Shown in pieces: positions 34,596 to 44,347 of a DNA stretch of 64,000 nt. The notes under the pieces were generated by a model. The model saw nothing but the letters and a program-made list of their open reading frames with translations, was not told the origin of the DNA and searched no databases. The DNA is from Rhodocollybia butyracea (taxonomy: Eukaryota; Basidiomycota; Agaricomycetes; Agaricales; Omphalotaceae), in NCBI GenBank assembly GCA_015501585.1, contig JADNRY010000007.1, forward strand, positions 124,001 to 188,000, in the 5' to 3' direction. Position numbers and translations under genes: made by a program. Each line of letters begins with the position of its first letter. Position 1 is the stretch's first letter.

Positions 34596-35184
34596 ATGGG
34601 AACAGTGGTGAATCTCCAGTGTCTTCATCCATGGACAACAGTGGAGTTGCCTCTCCTCCTCCTCTGGCTGCACCCTAGATTGGTGGTGAGGCCACTGCTA
34701 CTCCTTCTCCTGCTTCTCTGGCTTCACTCCAAACTGGCAATGGGGCCTCCACTGCTCCTCCTTCCAGCTCTCCCCCAAGGGAAACCAGCCCAGACATCAC
34801 TGGTTCCCATCCCTCCTCTCCTTGCATCCAGGTTTCTCTCTACAACAAGCTGGGCCCCTTTGTTCAGAAGCATTTGGATGGGATTGATGATGATGCAAGA
34901 AAGACAGAGCTCCGTTGTTTTGGGCACATGTCAACATATGAGCAGATGAGAGAAGATAACATTCTTTGGAACAAGGATGTCTTAGATCAGCTCTTTAGAG
35001 GTGTTTCCCTCTTCCCCCCTCCCACCCTCCCTTTGTCTTCAAAGCCCAAGCCTGTCAGGAATGTCAAATCCATCAAGACTCCTCCTGAGCCCTCTGCTTG
35101 TGAGCTTTGCAGCAGGGGAAGAGTCAGTTCCTCCACTGTCACTCAGGCCAACATAGATTTGTTCATGGGTTTGAGTGTACCAGG
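34596..35184 (+). other. unidentified open frame remnant
   Basis: Two overlapping frames, 34596-34949 and 34874-35184. The second reads LRCFGHMSTYEQMREDNILW and then Pro/Ser-rich sequence. A fused piece before it reads YNKLGPFVQKHLDGIDDDAR. The sequence looks like once-coding DNA, but I do not recognise the family. The frame then runs into the truncated hAT MITE at 35185. Confidence 0.25.
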
Positions 35185-35410
35185 TAAAGATGGACATGAG
35201 TCCAGTTCCAAGTATACTTGGAACTGGTGCACAAGTACTTGTGGCTTAAAATGCTTGACTTGTGACTTGGATGGGAACCACGGAAACAAGTACTTGACTT
35301 GCAAGTATTTTCACAAGTATACCTACAAGTACATGTATCTGACTTGGGATACAAGTACCTACAGGTTCACTTACAAGTACTTGTGCTATTACTTACTTGC
35401 TTATATACAT
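35185..35410. mobile_element. hAT-type MITE, copy 4 (truncated, diverged)
   Basis: The left end TAAAGATGGACATGAGTCC is a mutated form of the family end. It is followed by a perfect 26-bp palindrome (35202-35227) around CCAAGTATACTTGG and repeated AAGTACTTG motifs. Similarity stops where the Copia LTR begins at 35411. Confidence 0.65.
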
Positions 35411-35810
35411 TGTTGAAGGGGAAACCTCAAGCCAAGGAGTCCCATCCCCTGCCTCTTTGCTTCCAAAGCAGATGGAACATGTTTTGTTCCTAGTTAGGTT
35501 TACCCCACCAGGGGATTTTTATTTTTCCTTTGCCTATTTTATTTATCGTTGCCTTTTTGATTATCCGAGTGCCTAAGTTTATACTTGGCAGTTTTGTGCT
35601 GTTACTTATATATTGGACATACTGTGCATTAGCCCTCAGTTATTTGTCTCGTACACTTCTGAGGGTATGTTCATTCTTTTATCTACTTGTGGAACTAGTA
35701 CTTACTTATATGTATAGTCAATACTTATACTGTTTCACAGGTACTTAGTTGTTTCAATACAAGTTGTTTGTCTTGTACACTTCTGAGGTTGATACTTATA
35801 CTGTTTCACA
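35411..35810 (+). repeat. putative 5' LTR of a Copia element
   Basis: Starts TGTTGAAGGGG and ends CTGTTTCACA directly before a Copia-type primer-binding site. No second LTR is present, so the left edge is inferred from the TG and from the break in the adjoining MITE. Confidence 0.5.
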
Positions 35811-35826
35811 GGTTATGGGCTGGGCC
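35811..35826 (+). promoter_or_regulatory. Copia primer-binding site (initiator tRNA-Met anticodon arm)
   Basis: GGTTATGGGCTGGGCC: its first ten bases are complementary to the initiator tRNA-Met anticodon arm. The same ten bases follow the LTR of the nested element at 21650 on the minus strand. Confidence 0.65.
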
Positions 35827-35895
35827 TATCACTGTTAAATACACACAGTTTCCATCTTTTTTGAATACGCAACTTGAACTACACTAAAGCTTACT

Positions 35896-37144
35896 ATGGC
35901 TAGTAACAGAGCGATACTGCCCCCTTTACCTGACATCCCAGAGGACCAAAAATTTGATGGGATTCAAGTAGCTTGGGCACTGATCAAAAGAAAAATCCAA
36001 ATAGCATTGAAGGGTCAGGGGCTTATCAGATATGTTGATGGGACTATCACTATCCCCCCCATCATCCAACTTCCACCGAATGCTCCAGGTACAACCATTA
36101 CTCCAACCCCAGTATACTCCACAAACCCATCCAGGGATGAATGGACATTTCAAAATGACTGGCCAAGAGGTATGATTGAGGTGTATGTTCTTGACTTGCC
36201 TTCTCTTGTACCCAGTGTCAACAAGATGAATGCATATGAGGTTTTTGAAGCCTTGAAGAATGAATTTGGAAAGTTGGATGAGATGAAGAAAATCTTACCA
36301 ACAGGCACCTCAGGAGCCACATTTTCCACAATAACGAACCTATTGACTCCTTCTTCAAAATTTTCCAAGAGTTGAGAAGGGAGGCTATCAAAGGCGGAAA
36401 TGATGTTTCTGACGCCATCTTCAAGGAAGTTATCCTCTGTGCATTCCCAACTCCGTCCATGGACACTATCATACAGAACATCACAGCAAGTTCCATTACT
36501 TATCCTACCTCTGCTTTGATGATTCAACAGATTACCTTCCAGTATTCTTGTACTGAGGCTTGTTCTGATGCTGCCATATTGGGGGATAGACTTCCAAAGG
36601 CAAACTTGGCTCTTCAGGCTAGGATCGAGCATCTTGAGGTTCAACTGGCTGCTGTCACTGTCAGCAGTTCAGGAGCGAGAGGGAATGGAATTAGGAAGAG
36701 GTGTACTAACCCGAATTGCTTGAGGGAAGGCCACCTTATGGAAGACTGTTTCAGAAAGGGTGGAGGCAAAGAAGGCCAGTATCCACCATGGTGGAAGGGG
36801 AAGAAAGACATGACTTCCGCAACCCCAGCTGCGAGTTCCACTGTCTCTACAAACTCATCTGTTTCAGTAGGAGAGTTAATCCAGCATTATGCCAGATACA
36901 GCGCATCCATGTCAGTAACAGATCTGGAAGACAAAACATTTGCTGACTCGGGGGCGTCTGACCACTTCTTCAGGAAAAGATTGGACTTCCTTACCTATGC
37001 ACCATGCTCACGATTGAGCAGATCTTCCAAGGCATCAATGATCCTGAAGGTAGTAGGCTATGGAAAAGCCCAGAAGTCCTTCATGCATGAGGGAAAGACT
37101 ATCATCATCACCTTCAAGGAAGCACTCCATTCCCCATCTGTAAC
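35896..37144 (+). pseudogene. gag: Copia gag and start of protease (frameshifted, truncated)
   Basis: The frame 35896-36375 begins MASNRAILPPLPDIPEDQKF, a Ty1/copia gag N-terminus. After a frameshift near 36320 it continues as LRREAIKGGNDVSDAIFKEV. The zinc knuckle is CTNPNCLREGHLMEDC, and the retropepsin motif FADSGASDHFF lies near 36945. The coding sequence is cut at 37144 by the LTR of a chromodomain gypsy element. Integrase, RT and RNase H are missing. Confidence 0.85.
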
Positions 37145-38954
37145 TGTAAGGTGGAGTGAGTAATGACTCCGTATGAGTTCTGATGATATTGTTACTGAAT
37201 GATCATCATATGTCATCAGATGAAAAGAAATGAAGTTGGTGACATTACCCCCTTTCTTAGAATCAATGTCCCATTGATTTTAATGGTCCTTCTGTGAAGT
37301 TAACTAGAGGTTTCCAGGGAAGGGAACCAAAAATTGTTGCTGAAATCCTTTTAGGAGCATTGCTGTGTAATTGATGGAAATTGGCTACTGCCTCTGGTGC
37401 AGTTTGTTTGAATTCATCAGCAGGTTCCCAAGTGTCAAAGCTTTCATCACATCCTTTCCATCGGACCAGGTATCTAAGTTTCCTATACCAATATCTGCTA
37501 TCCAGGATATGTTCTATTTCATAGAATTTTACTCCTTTGATGACTTCAGGTTCTGGTGGTGGCAGTGTTATTTCATTGATTTTGTTTTCTTTCCATGGAG
37601 ATAATCGGCTAATGTTAACGTTATCATGGATTCTCATCCAGGAAGGGAGTCGTAGACGGTAGGTTTTAAGACTTGTTTTCTCCGTTATCTCAAATGGACC
37701 TAGTTGTTTGCTTCCTAGTTTTTCATTTTTCTGGTGAATCTTCAGATTGGTGGTTGTGAGCCATACTGGTTGTCCAATTTCAAAGGTTCTAGGAGTGTTT
37801 TTGGCTGTTGGGCCTGTCATCCATAGTTTGCTCATGCAGAGGGCTGCTTCTGCATCTTCCTTTGAGTCTCGCATTAGCTGTAGACATATTTTTATTGATG
37901 TTGGTGTTTCAGCTTGAATGGGTTCCACAATATAGGTGGGGGTATATCCATATTGAACTTCAAAGGGTGTTCGGTTATGAGTGGAGTGAAGATGACTATT
38001 GAGGGCAAACTCAGCAGTTGGAAGTGTACAATCCCAATCATCTAGCCGTCTATTGACATACATGCAATGTATTTTTCAATTTCCTGATTGGATCATTCTG
38101 TTTGCCCGTTAGTCTCTGGATGGTATACTGTGGACAGGCTAGATTCAATTCCAAGTAATTGCAGTAGCTCTTTTGTTGGAGTGGAGGCAAACTGGGGGCC
38201 TTGATCGGAGATGATTTGTTTAGGTAATGCATGTAAGCGGAAGATCTCTTTGTAATAAAGATCTGCCATTCCTTCAGTTGACACTTCAGTTGTTGTCAGG
38301 ATTGGGTGTGTAACTTTAGTGTAATGATCGACAATTGTCAGAATGGCATTATGTCTGTCTTGTGTCATGGGTAATTCTCCAATCAGATCTACTTCTATAT
38401 ATTCCCATGGTCCCTTTGGTACCGGTAATGGTTGTAACACATCTTCCACTTTCTGAGGGCAATCTTCTACTGGCATTCACATCCTTCGATGTATTTGAAT
38501 ATGAATGCGCAAATTTGTGGCCACCAATAATTACGACTGACAAGTTCTAGAGTGCTATGTTTTCTGGGGTGTCCTGCAGGTTTGAGTTTGTGAAAGGCTT
38601 TTACAATCTCTCATCATAGATTGATATCATCTGGTACGTAAACTAGCCCTTTATATAGGATTAATTCATTCTGTTCTTTCCATTCTGTAAGGCCATTTGA
38701 TAGTCATCTGGGGCCATCTGTTTTGAGCTTTCTCAATGCGTCAGCAACTTGAGACTCTATACCCTTTTTCATGGATTGTCAAATGGACGTCAGGAATGGA
38801 TTTTGAAGCTCCAAAGTTTGTCCTGCTTTGATAAAGTGCTGTGGTTTTAGGACTATCTGTGCCTTGTTATCATCCGCATCGAAGGTTTCTAAGTTTGGCA
38901 TCCTTGAGAGTGCGTCTCCTTGTGCGTTGGGTTTTCCTGCCTCACTTTAGGCAA
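37145..38954 (-). mobile_element. chromodomain Ty3/gypsy (chromovirus) fragment inserted in the Copia element
   Basis: Minus-strand 3' portion of a chromovirus. A 100-bp LTR-like end (37145-37244, plus-strand TGTAAGGTGG...GTTGGTGACA) lies next to a purine tract (minus-strand CTAAGAAAGGGGGTAA). Pol remnants run from the end of RNase H (NAQGDALSR near 38910) through integrase to a chromodomain. The 5' side is cut by the fold-back element at 38955. Confidence 0.8.
37263..38953 (-). pseudogene. pol: chromovirus pol: RNase H end, integrase and chromodomain
   Basis: In order on the minus strand: RNase H tail (DALSRMPNLETF), a zinc-finger region with stops (KPAGHPRKHSTLELVSRNYW), the catalytic core with [19 protein letters not shown] and HPETNGQTE (D, D, E), a TGA right after NGQTE and a frame change near 38070. 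Then come DWDCTLPTAEFALNSHLHST, LGPFEITEK and a C-terminal chromodomain YLVRWKGCDESFDTWEP. Chromodomains direct insertion to heterochromatin, which fits this repeat nest. Several stops make it inactive. Confidence 0.88.
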
Positions 38955-39437
38955 CCACTTTTTAGGTCTTGTTAGCTTACACTTTTGTTACATTGACCTG
39001 ACTAAAAAGACCCAGAATCCTGGGCCTATCCTTTGGCCTCAGGTCATGACCTTGGGGTTAGGTCATGATCTAGCTCAGGTTGGTCCTGACCCAAGAGCCC
39101 TAGGTCATGATCTAGGGTTGAATAGGGCATGCTTTGGGATGGGTAGGGGATGGGTAGAGGAGTGTAGAAGAGTGTCTGGGAGGGGTAAGGGAGTGTCTGG
39201 AAGAGGTAGAGAAGTGTGTGTAAGTGTAGGAGGGGGGAGACCAAAGAACAGAATCACCAGGAAAAGGGAGGACAGGTGCTAGGGATGATAAGAGAGGCTG
39301 TGTTGTGGGAGAGATCAGAACAATTGTTAGAGGGATTGGGGAATTGTTTCTGAGGGTGGCCACAACATGGTGGGGGTCTTACAGGCCACTGTTAGGTATG
39401 TGGAGTAGGCAGAGCAGGAGGGGTAGAACCACTTGCT

Positions 39438-39585
39438 CTGGGCAACTTGGTCTTGACCAGGGGCAACTTGGTCTTGACCAGGGGCAACTTGGTCTTGACC
39501 AGGGTCAACTTGGTCTTGACCTAGGTCACCTTGGTCTTGACCTAGGTTAGGTTGGTCTTGACCTGGGTGGACTTGGTCTTGACCT
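39438..39585 (+). repeat. 21-bp minisatellite, left array
   Basis: About six to seven units of GGCAACTTGGTCTTGACCAG and variants, drifting to GTCACCTTGGTCTTGACCTA. Confidence 0.85.
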
Positions 39586-41689
39586 AAAGCATTTTCAAAA
39601 TGATTAATAAGGAAATTTTAATATTTTCGCAGTGGATGAGGTCAAAGCTGTTTTTATTACCAAATTAGGAAATTTTCAAACACTTTAATTGGTTTTATGT
39701 TTTTCTAATAGTTAGACACTTTTGAAAATTTTCATAAATTACTATATTAGGCAATTTTATTTCAATAGGGTTTTATTTCCTAATTAGGTAATTTCAAAAC
39801 TTTTGCAGTGGATGAGGTCAAAGCTGTTTTCATTGCCTAATTGAGAAGTGACAAAGCTTTTGCAGTGGATGAGGCCAAAGCTGTTTTCACTACTTAATTG
39901 GAAAATGACCAAACTTAACACAAAAACTGTTTACACTCTTTCCCTGAGGACAACTGCTTGTAGTAGACATCCAGATCTCCTCTCTATATATAGAACAGGT
40001 TGCTCACCACAAATGAAGCCAATCCTGTGGTGGGAAGGGGTTGGATTGCAAAATATTTTTTGGATAACCTTTGATTGTAGTGGATGAGGCCAAAGCTGTA
40101 TGTCCATAAAAGGAAATTAATGAAAAGTGTTGAGTCTAAAGATTGCTTGATATAACATGCAGATTGCAATGGATAAGGCTTATCCTTTTCATCCCCTGAT
40201 ACCCTGATATGTTCTCTACCCTTTCTGGGTCTCAGATATATTTAGATGGCCCCTGGGAGATCAGTCTTTATTGATCTTTACACTTTCCCATCAAAAACTC
40301 TCATTTTTTCGAAATTAGAGGATAGGTATCTGGCTATCCAGGGCAGGATGGGCCACAGGCTTCTAGGACATTGTACCCTGGTATGATAGGTACATCCAGA
40401 TGACTCATGAGTAGCTTATACTGTGCTGGGAGAGTGGGTAATAATTGGCATGTGTCTAATTATGCATAGATTCCGCTTTTTTGCCTATCAAATCATTAAT
40501 AGTGGCAGCTGGAGGCCATAGCAGACTGTCTAGCCTGGCATAGAGCATGCTAGTATCATATAGATTGATACTAGAACCCTTTCTTGACATCCCCTTCTCT
40601 TATCTTGATGTACCAGTAGTCCTGGGTTCTTAAGTGTCTGATACTTGTGTCAAACTTATCATCACATCTTTGACCTCAGATAGTGAGAATATTTTGTTAT
40701 AGACATGCTATATCACATCTTGGAACACTATTCCTCGAGTTTGTCCTCAATCCCATGCCCACAGCTGCCTCTGTTAATAATTTAATGGTCAAAAAAGCGA
40801 AATCTATGCATAATTAGACACATGCCAATTATTACCCACTCTCCCAGCACAGTATAAGCTACTCATGAGTCATCTGGATGTACCTATCATACCAGGGTAC
40901 AATGTCCTAGAAGCCTGTGCCATCCTGCCTGGATAGCCAGATACCTATCCTCTAATTTCGAAAAAATGAGAGTTTTTGATGGGAAAGTGTAAAGATCAAT
41001 AAAGACTGATCTCCCAGGGGCCATCTAAATATATCTGAGACCCAGAAAGGGTAGAGAACATATCAGGGTATCAGGGGATGAAAAGGATAAGCCTTATCCA
41101 TTGCAATCTGCATGTTATATCAAGCAATCTTTAGACTCAACACTTTTCATTAATTTCCTTTTATGGACATACAGCTTTGGCCTCATCCACTACAATCAAA
41201 GGTTATCCAAAAAATATTTTGCAATCCAACCCCTTCCCACCACAGGATTGGCTTCATTTGTGGTGAGCAACCTGTTCTATATATAGAGAGGAGATCTGGA
41301 TGTCTACTACAAGCAGTTGTCCTCAGGGAAAGAGTGTAAACAGTTTTTGTGTTAAGTTTGGTCATTTTCCAATTAAGTAGTGAAAACAGCTTTGGCCTCA
41401 TCCACTGCAAAAGCTTTGTCACTTCTCAATTAGGCAATGAAAACAGCTTTGACCTCATCCACTGCAAAAGTTTTGAAATTACCTAATTAGGAAATAAAAC
41501 CCTATTGAAATAAAATTGCCTAATATAGTAATTTATGAAAATTTTCAAAAGTGTCTAACTATTAGAAAAACATAAAACCAATTAAAGTGTTTGAAAATTT
41601 CCTAATTTGGTAATAAAAACAGCTTTGACCTCATCCACTGCGAAAATATTAAAATTTCCTTATTAATCATTTTGAAAATGCTTTAGGTC

Positions 41690-41840
41690 AAGACCAAGTC
41701 CACCCAGGTCAAGACCAACCTGCCCCTGGTTAAGACCAAGGTGACCTAGGTCACTAGGTCAAGACCAAGGTGACCTAGGTCACTAGGTCACTAGGTCAAG
41801 ACCAAGGTGACCTAGGTCACTAGGTCAAGACCAAGGAATC
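41690..41840 (-). repeat. 21-bp minisatellite, second array (inverted)
   Basis: Units of GGTCAAGACCAAGGTGACCTA with extra CACTAGGT inserts. This is the reverse-complement form of the left array. Confidence 0.85.
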
Positions 41841-41999
41841 AGAACTAGTGTAACAAGTATCTTCCCTAGAGGATTGGGGAATTGTTTCTGAGGGTGGCCA
41901 CAACATGGTGGGGGTCTTACAGGCCACTGTTAGGTATGTGGAGTAGGCAGAGCAGGAGGGGTAGAACCACTTGCTCTGGGCAACTTGGTCTTGACCAGG

Positions 42000-42175
42000 T
42001 ACTGGTCAACACTTGGTCTTGACCTAGGTCACCTTGGTCTTGACCTAGATCACCTTGGTCTTGACCTAGGTCACCTTGGTCTTGACCTAGGTCACCTTGG
42101 TCTTGACCTAGGTCACCTTGGTCTTGACCTAGGTCACCTTGGTCTTGACCTAGGTCACCTTGGTCTTGTGGGGAA
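42000..42175 (+). repeat. 21-bp minisatellite, third array
   Basis: About eight nearly identical units of GTCTTGACCTAGGTCACCTT. Each unit contains the perfect 12-bp palindrome TGACCTAGGTCA. A shorter inverted set follows at 42279-42345. Confidence 0.9.
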
Positions 42176-43014
42176 TTGTTTCTGAGGGTGGCCACAACAT
42201 GGTGGGGGTCTTACAGGCCACTGTTAGGTATGTGGAGTAGGCAGAGCAGGAGGGGTAGAACCACTTGCTCTGGGCAACTTGGTCTTGACCTAGGTCAAGA
42301 CCAAGGTGACCTAGGTCAAGACCAAGTTGACCCTGGTCAAGACCAAGTTGCCCAGAGCAAGTGGTTCTACCCCTCCTGCTCTGCCTACTCCACATACCTA
42401 ACAGTGGCCTGTAAGACCCCCACCATGTTGTGGCCACCCTCAGAAACAATTCCCCAATCCCTCTAACAATTGTTCTGATTTCTCCCACAGCATTTCAATC
42501 ATTCCACTGTCCCTCTCCCCAGGTATCCATTAACACAGCCTCCCTTATCATCCCTAGCACCTGTCCTCTCTTTTCCTGGTGATTCTGTTCTTTGGTCTCC
42601 CCCCTCCTACACTTACACACACTTCTCTACCTCTTCCAGACACTCCCTTACCCCTCCCAGACACTCTTCTACACTCCTCTACCCATCCCCTACCCATCCC
42701 AAAGCATGCCCTATTCAACCCTAGGTCACCTACCTGCCTACCTACCTTTGGTCTTCCTCCCTTCACATCAGGTCTCCCATTCCCCCCTCACACTCCCCCA
42801 CCCCTTCTACACCATCTCCTACCCTACCCTAGGCCATGTACTAGACCAACCTGACCTAGGTCTTGACCTGGGCAGTAAGTCATGACCTAATCTCCAGGTC
42901 ATGACCTAGAACCCCAAGGTCATGACCTAGCCCTGAAGGATAAGCCCAGGATTCTGGGTCTTTTTAGTCGGGTCAATGTAACAAAAGTGTAAGCTAATTA
43001 GACTAAAAAAGTGG

Positions 43015-43662
43015 GTGACTGAACTGAAGAATGGTGCTGTTGACTTATTTCATGAAGGGGAAGATACTTGTTACACTAGTTCTGATTCGCTGAACTTGAT
43101 TGCTTCTTTTTTCCCCAGGCCTGGTTTCTCATTATGCTCCCCACCCCTCATTCTCTCCCTCACAGTGAACTTTCCGTACTCAAACTTGGTTGCCCATGTT
43201 ACCCACACCTGTGAACTTTACTACTCCACATTATTTGAGGTTGGAAGGAAAAGGGTTTGGCGACTCAAGTATCTTCAATTACATTTGCTTGTTTGTTAGG
43301 TTAGGCATTGTGAATCTGAGCAGGTTATATGCATTATTATGCAGCAATTTTAGTAGTAAGGTAGCCTCGAGTTCAACAATGCTTATCTGCTGGTGTTTGA
43401 CTAGGAAATATTAGCATCATTCTTTTGAGGTGCAATAATTGAAGTGTTTGTCTCAGAATGAATAAGTAGGCTTTAAGAATTCTGAGCGTTAGTACTTGTT
43501 GCAAGGCAAGTTGACTATATGCATCAAACTAGCTTCACAGTTTTGAGGCTGCCAGCATATGAGTAGTGACCAGAAATATTTCATTTGACCAATCCAGCTT
43601 GCGTCCCAGACCCATGTCTAGCTATTGGTATGTATGGCCATATTCATAGTATTCACATTTGC
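43015..43662. other. no gene recognised
   Basis: A 94-codon plus frame (43015-43299) has no recognisable motif. A 31-bp piece (about 43057-43087) matches, inverted, a segment inside the fold-back element at 41842-41872. Confidence 0.4.
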
Positions 43663-44345
43663 GCAATAACTAGAGATGTCCACGAGTCCGGATCCAAGTA
43701 TACTTGGATCCGGAGTGCAAGTACTTGTGGCCTAAAAGGCCTGACTCGTGACCCGCGGCTGACTCGTGGCAAACGGGTCACTGACTTGCAAGTATTACTT
43801 GCAGGTCTCACAAGTACTTGTGAATCCACACATTAATCAAGTAGTTACAGCTATATTCACAAGTATTTACCATTATTTACTTGCATACAGTGATTGTACA
43901 GTGTATAATGCTATTAAAAACCTGTACTTTACTTGTTACACTAATTTCATACTATGGTATGAAGTAAAAATGTACTGACAGTTAGGCTTTGGATTGTAGA
44001 CAGCCTACGGCGATTGGGCGCTAAAATAAGCGCTCAGTCGCTGTGAGCTGTCTACAACCTCAAACATGTGTGGCAGTACTTGATAAGTACTATAATAAAT
44101 ATGATACTATTAATTACTGTAAGTTTTGATCACCAACAACAAATATATGAGTTCATATTGCTTGCACAAGTCACACAAGTACTTGCAAGTCAACCGAAAA
44201 TTGCAAATGTCTGACTTGTGACCCGCGCCTGACCCATGGGAAACAGATCCTGGGATCCGCAAGTCACATACTTGTGGGTTTTCCCACGGATCTTACCTGC
44301 GAGTACTTGTGAAGACTTGGACTTGTGGACATCTCTAGCAATAAC
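43663..44345. mobile_element. hAT-type MITE, copy 2
   Basis: Element 43671-44337 (667 bp) with TAGAGATGTCCACGAGTCC and the complementary right end. The 8-bp duplication GCAATAAC is at 43663-43670 and 44338-44345. It carries a perfect 26-bp palindrome at 43688-43713, subterminal AAGTACTT repeats, and a central hairpin (43994-44057). Confidence 0.92.
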
Positions 44346-44347
44346 AT

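Larger units (their letters stand above)
38955..43014. mobile_element. 4-kb fold-back element with nested palindromes
   Basis: Outer inverted ends: left CCACTTTTTAGGTCTTGTTA ... TTACACTTTTGTTACATTGA; the right reads the same on the reverse strand (CCACTTTTTTAGTCTAATTA). The inner arms 39550-40481 and 40794-41721 are almost perfect inverted copies (about 930 bp). Similarity fades toward the centre near 40640. Between the outer and inner arms lie 21-bp minisatellites and three plus one inverted copies of a 130-bp block (GGAATTGTTTCTGAGGGTGG...). No transposase is seen. It interrupts the chromovirus RNase H region on the left. No target duplication was identified, so exact edges are uncertain by a few bases. 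Confidence 0.8.

Noticed and set aside
35896..37163. Intact Copia gag gene
   Set aside because: The two frames overlap by only a few bases and the protein clearly changes frame near 36320; the protease is cut at 37144.
39848..41422. Two identical 79-residue proteins on opposite strands
   Set aside because: They are the same non-coding palindrome arm read from each side; no homology or splice evidence.
39440..42185. Repetitive peptides (GQLGLDQ, GLDLGHL) in open frames over the minisatellite
   Set aside because: The unit is 21 bp, a multiple of three, so every frame without a stop stays open. Copies exist in both orientations and no gene context supports translation.
43015..43299. Continuation of the chromovirus pol right of the fold-back
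   Set aside because: No RT or RNase H motif could be read in any minus frame there.
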